Positions 40,086 to 47,700 of a stretch of 64,000 nt of DNA are shown one piece after another. The stretch lies in NCBI GenBank assembly GCA_038373885.1, contig JAWZYV010011610.1, positions 186,001 to 250,000 of the forward strand, given 5' to 3'. Position 1 is the stretch's first letter, and every line of letters begins with the position of its first letter. Source of the DNA: Cheiracanthium punctorium. Taxonomy: Eukaryota; Arthropoda; Arachnida; Araneae; Cheiracanthiidae. The position numbers and the translations under genes are program-made. A model generated the notes under the pieces. It did not search any database and was not told the DNA's origin. It saw nothing but the letters and a program-made list of their open reading frames with translations.

Positions 40086-43000
40086 CGACAGGAATTATAG
40101 CAAATTAACAAAAACAGAACGTCGACTACTGCTATGTTTGGCACTGCTAAAGACACATATCTAGCCTCTGCATATCAATTTCAGGAAGGGAGACTTTCCT
40201 TATACTACATACATTTCGCGAGTTAAGATTGAGTAAGGATTAAATGATAATTAAAGTTGTTAAGTTACGAAGATAGCGTGTGTGTGTTGTGTGTAAGCTG
40301 GGGGGATCAGTCTTGTAACAAAATGAGACACGGGGGGAGGTTAAAAATTAAGTGAAAGAAGTGTTGCATAATTTATGGAAGCCCCTAAGAATCTGAAATT
40401 TAACCCTTTCGCGACGGGAAGCGCAAACGCGCGCTTATCGCTGAGGCCGGCAGTCTCTTGCGCAAGTGTCTGTCCAGGGCCGGAGAGTTTTTCGCTATTA
40501 AGCCTAAATCCATGAACAGAACAATCAGAATATATTATAGTGTCACTATCACTACTATCTGAATCTGCTTCAGAATCAATATCTCATAATTTCAAATAAT
40601 TTGCTCCATTTCTGCTATTTCAAGCTCTAACACTTTCGAAGCTTCGACATTCTAACTGTAAAATGAGAAAAAATCCACGTCTACTAGATCTAATTATCCA
40701 CTAAAAACTGGACTGCAAACCGAAATACCCAACGCTGTAGCGAAAATAAAACTCCCTGCTTACTATAAAGAAATACCACGTACGAATTTATAGAGCCGTC
40801 ATAAAGTATACCATTCAGAAACATTCCTTTCAACTTACGTTTATATTATCCAAAATCTCGTGTATGTGAGTCATGCTACTCCCATTCTGAGTAGAAGGTC
40901 AAATCTACATGTATCTGTAACCGTATGGTCATACAATGTCATCTTGTGCCAAAAGTTACAGTTTTTAAAACGTTCCAGGACACAGGCACAACTGTGTGAC
41001 GGCCGGGGGTGAACGAGGAAACGCTCTGGCACGCCAGCGTGTCGGCCGGCAACTGAGTGCGTTTATTACTTGCACGTATACGTGACAGTCGGCGCGAAAA
41101 GGTTAAAAGAGGAAGAAAACTGATAAACAATAATAACTAACTCAGGCGCGTAGCCAGGAAAATTTTTCGGGGGGGGGGGGGGGGGTATGAACTTATATGT
41201 GTATAAATAGACGAAATCTCATGACTAATCCAAAAATTTCGGGGGGGGGGGATATATCCCGATATCCCCCCGCCCCCCTGAACTAACTACACTAAACATT
41301 GAAGCGCATCAGCCCACTTGGGGCCCAAAGCCTGCGCTTCCCATGGTCGCTAAGCAATAACATGGAATGTAACTTTTCAATTCGTTTTTCGCTAACGATC
41401 TAATTACAATAGATAGGCCTTACGACTTACTGTGGCATAACGTCACTTCGTTTATTTCGTCTCAGCACTTATACAGAATTGAAGAGATTGCTAGAAAAAT
41501 GCCACAGAATAGACGAAGAAAAAAATTAAGTCAGGGGCAAAAACTTGGTACACTGATTCAGTGAGATTTGAATGCCTTAGTATACCAAGTTCCATTATTA
41601 AACACAGCCCAGAACATGATTGAAGTTTACAGGATCTTTTATTCTCAGAGTAAAAAAAGAAATTAAAAGGCAGACGGTTTCTCGATCACGACGGTGCACT
41701 TGTATGACGTCATCTGTAAATATGAAGTTGGTATTTACAGCATGATATGGCAAACATAATGCAACAAAGTAAAAAACAACTGCTCTCTAAATCTTTGAGG
41801 AGAATACAGAGTCAAACTTTTACAGCGAGTAGCGAGCAAAGATTTAAATCAAGATTTGAAAAAAAAAAATGAATTAAATATCATTTGTGAAGTTAAGAAA
41901 TGTTGATTAAAATACTATTTGTAACAATAGAAGTGAATCAAGGAGCCGGACTTTCGAGTACAAACGTACAATATACCCTATAAAAAGGCTATTTCAGCAA
42001 AATAGTGCAGCACATAAAACGTGCGAGAATTCCATATCTCATTATTTATTAATTTAACCCATTAAGTACTAGGGTTACCGTATGGTAACAGCAAACAATG
42101 GTTTATAGTATGGTCACATAAAGGACTAGCGTGACCGTATGATCACCTGGCCATATTTACGAAATCTCGCATCTGACTAGGGATGGACGCGAGACGAAAA
42201 ATTGGTGTCTCGCGTCTCGCAAAACATCCGAAAAGCTTGTCTCGTCTCGCAAAAATCCCTATATCATAATGTTAAAAATGTTTGTCTCGTCTCGCAAAAA
42301 AAGCTCTAAATCTCTGTCTCGTCTCGCAAAAAGTCGTCTCGCGTCCATCCCTACATCTGACATCTGAAAAAATAGAAAAATACATTCTCACTCAAGTAAC
42401 CCCAATGAAATTAATTCAGTTCAGGGGAAAGATTGGGGGGGAGGAAAGGTAAAATCTCCGTCCTTAATGGGTTAATCATCCATATTTATTTATTTATTTA
42501 TTTAGCAATTTGCGTAACACAAAACTAAAGCTCTGAAGAGTTTTATCCTCTTATTAATTTTGAAAGGTCATTTCCCATTAGCAGGGATCGATTTGTCGAG
42601 TTGGGGGCCCTGGCCAAAGCTTCACTGGGGGCCCCTTCTTTCGAAAACTTAATAATTTACCTAAAAAATTAAACTTATTAATTTTTTAGTTCATTAAGTT
42701 TAAAAATTTAAAATTTTTTAAACTTAATGAACAATTTGAAGGCCCCCCCCGGCGCTTGCCCCGAATGCCCTCCCGGAAATTAGGCCTTGCCCATTAGGTC
42801 TGCAGTTTTATACAAGCGGACAGCAAAGATCGGAGAAATATATATGTTACAGTGAAAACCCGAAATCAGTCAAAACCCGAATTAACTAGTGAAAACGCGT
42901 TCTGACTGAGTGCGTTAGGGAAAACCCGAATTAACTAGGCAAAACGCGTTCTGACTGACAGCGCTAGGCAAAACCCGAATTACCTAGAGAAAACCCGTTT

Positions 43001-44710
43001 TATTCGAGTAGCGGTAGCACGTTTTCAAGGGGCCCGTACAGCGGAGGCATATTTTCCAGGGGGCCCCTACAGCAATGGCTGGACCCACTGATATTTTTTC
43101 GGGTCTCGCAAAGAGCCATCTTTAGCATATTTTCAAGGGGCCCCACTAAAGCTATAGCCGGACGCAGTAATGTTTTTCGGGTCTCGCAAAGGACCAGCGT
43201 TAGCATATTTTCCGGGGGGGCCCTACAGAGGTGCCGGACCCACTGATGTTTTTTTGTGTCTCGCAAAGGGACAGCATTAGCATATTTTCGAGGGGGCCCC
43301 CTAAAGCGATGGCCGTACCCAGTGATGTTTTTTTGGGTTTCGCAAAGGGCCAGCGTTAGCATATTTTCGAGGGGGCCCCTTGCAGTGATGGGCCGGACAC
43401 ACTGATATTTTTTGGATCTCGCAGAGGGCCAGCGTTAGCATATTTTCCAGGGGGCCCCCTACATCGGTGGCCGGACCCACTGATGTTTTTTTTGGGTCTC
43501 ACAGAGGGCCAGCGTTATTATATTTTTGAGGGGGGCCCCTACAGCGGTGGCTGGACACAGTGAGGTTTCTTTGGGTCTCGCAGGGGGCCAGCGTTAGCAT
43601 ATTTTCCAGGGGGACCCTACAGCGGGGGCCGGACCCACTGATGTTTTTTTGGGTCTCGCAAAGGGCCAGCGTAAGCAAATTTTCGAGGGGGCCCCCTGAA
43701 GTGATGGCCGGACCCAATGATGTTTTTTTGGGTCTCACAGAGGGCCAGCGTTAGTATATTTTCGAGGGGGCCCTCTACAGCGGTGGCTGGACACAGTGAG
43801 GTCTTTTGGGCTCGCAAAGGGCCGGCAATAGCATATTTTCGAAGGGGGAGCAAGATCCAATTTTTAGTGGATAAAGCATTAACATTCCTGAATTCACATG
43901 GGAAAACATGGCGTTCGGCCACTACTGTAAGGGGCACCTCCTTCGAAAATATGCTAACGCTGGCTCTTTGCGAGACCCGAAAAAAATCAGTGGGTCTAGC
44001 CATCGCTTTAGGGGCCCCTCGAAAACGTGCTACCGCTACTCGAATAAAACGGGTTTTCCCTAGTTAATTCTGGTTTTGCCTAGCGCTGTCAGTCAGAACG
44101 CGTTTTGCCTAGTTAATTCGGGTTTTCCCTAACGCACTCAGTCAGAACGCGTTTTCCCTAGTTAATTCGGGTTTTGACTGATTTCGGGTTTTCACTGTAA
44201 CATATACACACATTGAATGATTCAGTCAAGCCCGTTTGAAAGAAAAGTATAGTCTTGTCTCTCTCCACAACCATTTTTTATTGATGAAAATTTCTTCGGA
44301 AATGCTATACAAGAATTTGAATCCCTATTCATTACTCAATACATTTTTCATGGAATATTAGAAATTCGGAGAAGCCGTAAGCTATAGTTGATGCACAGTT
44401 AAATGGGTTCCAGCTACACAGCTTTACTCTTCACCTCCTATCCTTTCCTAAATAGTTCAGATATATTTAAGCATAATTAAAGAATCGAAATTTTGTAATT
44501 CATTGACTCATCTAGTTCTTCTTCAGAAAAAAAAAAAAATAAATAAAAATAAAATAAAATAGTAATTCTTCCAACTCACCCTGTTTAAAATCAGAGTCAC
44601 TCAGATCATGGATTCAATGGTTTATAATTATTAAATAACAAATTCTACAAGTACAAGCAATTTAATACAATGAAACTGGTGTATTTGTAACAATACTACT
44701 TGGCAGTTGG

Positions 44711-44743
<33 letters not shown>

Positions 44744-47700
44744 ATTCTTTTTTTTTAAAGAGAGTGAGTCACCCAGTGCAAGATGCACAACGCTATGAAG
44801 CGTTTCCTGTCTTCCATCTATCTCTCGATTGTAGGGATAAGAGATAAAACACAAGCGGTCTTAGCTCCTCTCCCTCCATGGCAGGCAATCGCACACCATG
44901 GGAAGAAAACAATTCGAGAATATTACAAGAGATAACTGTTTCAGTAACAGCACTGCCGGCTATTACTCACACGGATGCCACTGTTACCTGGCTAGTTGAG
45001 AAGAGAGACATGCATGAAAGACGGGGCTCAATGCAAAGAATAAGTTTATCGAAATACTTTTGCTAAAAGCCTCAACAACAATTTTAAGTAACTGATCCTC
45101 AACTTTTGGATGGACATGCGACTGTTTACATCTTTTTACAAGGGTGTAGATCGGGGGGGGGGGGCAGTTAGTTTGTCGATGGGGCGGTCAGTTAGAAGAT
45201 TGACATATACATCCATTTTAAGGAAGTAAAATAGGATCTTTCATATTTTCTTTTTTCTCGGGGTGGGGGTGGGGGGCGCCGCCACCCACCCCCTTTTAAT
45301 CCGCCCTTGGAATTGCGTTAATTTTGGACTGAATAAAACCTTGGAAATGCAGATATTCCTCCTCTACAATTTGCAAAACCTTACTATTTTATAATGGGAA
45401 TGATTCTTTGTTATGGTTATTTTCAAATCGGTTTTCTTTATTTTGCTAAATAATATTTCTTATTAATTAAAAGTATTACAGTTAATTTTCAAAGGCAAGA
45501 ACTGAAATAAGATGACCCACATAAGGTTGTTTAATGCTCCAGTAGCGCAACTAGAATTTTTTTTCACAAAGAACAATGACGTACCGCAAAAATTTGGGCC
45601 CCCTCCCGCAGAAATTTAATGGGTGGGGGCCCCCTCTCTACTTATTTATATGTATATAATCCAACATTGTAGTGCAGAATACACAGATGCATTTAAAATA
45701 ATTTTATTTTTCGTTCAGGCAATTATTTACATTACGGACAAATTGGTGTAACCTTTACACAGCAATTGATATCGTAAATAGAAATAAAATTTTTTGGGCT
45801 CCCATGTTATTACACTGAGGGAAAGAGAGGATGGTGGTGATGGCAGGATGAATGAAGTATTGCAGAAGTTAATGAAAATTATGACACACACCCCCCACCC
45901 CCCAAAAAAGCAGAAATAAAGAAATATTCTAATTTATTGCAAAATGGATACCAGCAACATAGTGGTCGATCCATCGCCCATCGCTTGCCACACAGCCAAA
46001 TAGCTTCTTTGACAAAGCTGGCTGAGGGAGCGATTCGATCGATCGCCCTGTTCTTGGTAGTTCAATCGAACGATAGCAACGACTGCACTTTTTCAGTGTT
46101 GGGCAGCCTATTCTTCTGTTCTTCTTCTATATCGATGTGAAAATGATTATACATCCAAGAGTTTAAAAAGGAAAGCATACCTGCCAACCTCCTTAAGCCA
46201 AAAACAGGAAGACTCGGGTTGAAAAAACAGAAGATTTCACAAAAAATCAGAAGATAATTTTTAAATATAAGAAGTAAAAACAGAAGACACCCAGTTTATT
46301 GCCATTTCTTATTATTTTTTATATTAGCAATGTAAATAGCAATAGAAAAGAGCTACCTGAAGTTTTTATGTAAAATAAAAACAGATAGAGTATTTTTACA
46401 AAAATAAAAATAATTAAATAAATGGAAATTTGACTTTATTTTTAACCAAAGAATGTTGAAAAATAAACAGATTAAGATTTTTTTTAGCTGGTTCAAAGTA
46501 GCTTTTATAGCTTTTACTAATAGTTCATCAGAAAAGTCATTTTCATAACAAAGTATGTTAGCATTAATTTTCAACACTAATAAATTTTCTAATGAATTAC
46601 TGAGGGAGAAACAAAATGAAGATCGATAAAAGATTTGCTTATAAACGCTTTGACCTCACTCCACACAACATCATTGTGCTGTTAGCTGTTGAAATGATTA
46701 CCTTAATAAATTATTTTGAAATGGATTTATTTATTTGATAATTTTTTAGCATAGTTTGCAATACAATTTAATATATCAACTAAAAATTTTAAAAAACAGA
46801 AGATTTTATCTTCTGGCAGAAGACAGCTTAAAAAAACAGAAGTCTTCTGTCAAAACCAGAAGAGTTGGCAGGTATGGGAAAGAAACAAAGCCCCAGTATA
46901 GCTCACCTCAATGATCTCGTTGAGGTCCCTGACGTAGGTCTTCTCTGTGTCGACTATCTCCAGGATGACCCTGTCCGTGTGGCTGAGGTTGGGATCGCAC
47001 CATCGGGGTTTGCCGGCGGGGAGCAGACTGCTGGCGGGGCCCGTGCCTCCCACGCCGCTGTCCCGGGATGGGGGCCCTTTGACACCTTCGTCGTCGTCCC
47101 CGTCGTCGTCATCCAGGGACTCTATGCTGGCCAGGTAGGACTTCTTCACATCCAGGCTGTTGCGGGGCAACGAGGACGAGGAGGAACTGGACGACGAAGA
47201 CACGGAGCTGCTGCTGAGAGGCCGCTTCTTCTCCTGGGGGGAAGGGAAGAAAAGCAAGTGAAGATTCACAGTCGCACAAGGAAGTATCCAGGATTTTATT
47301 CAGAGGAGAGTCCAAAAAATCAAGAGAAGAAACTTCGAAGCATTAAAATCTCTAGTACTACATATTAATACAGAGGACCAGTGGCATAGCCAAGCCCCCC
47401 CCCCCCCCCCAGATAGCACACCAAACTTGCAGCAAGCTTGATTTATCAAGTCAATATACTTGAAAATTTCAAGCTTAAAAAATTTGCCAAAAAAATTTTT
47501 TTTTCTAAATAAAACGGCGCGCCCCACATACTTTATTTTTCCGCGCATTTCCCCCCTCTATGCTGAAATTTTAAGTTATTTTATCTGTTCCATCAAACGT
47601 CGGCGGCTGAGTTCGATCCCGGGAACTTTGGGCTGGGATGCCCGCGTGCTAACCGTTCCGGCATTATGCCTCGGGCAGCTATGACTAAAGTAATTAAAAA

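Noticed and set aside
43000..44067. Several open frames of 64-128 codons on both strands
   Set aside because: They are by-products of the 79-bp minisatellite and arms; the translations only repeat the unit.
42845..44202. CRISPR-like spaced repeats
   Set aside because: Units are contiguous and diverged with no unique spacers, lie in a eukaryotic intron, and are enclosed by inverted arms: a minisatellite in a fold-back element.
46865..47368. 167-codon plus-strand open frame
   Set aside because: Shadow of the GC-rich DH exon on the other strand.
47604..47668. tRNA gene
   Set aside because: A- and B-box-like parts are present but the acceptor and D stems do not pair; better explained as a SINE head.
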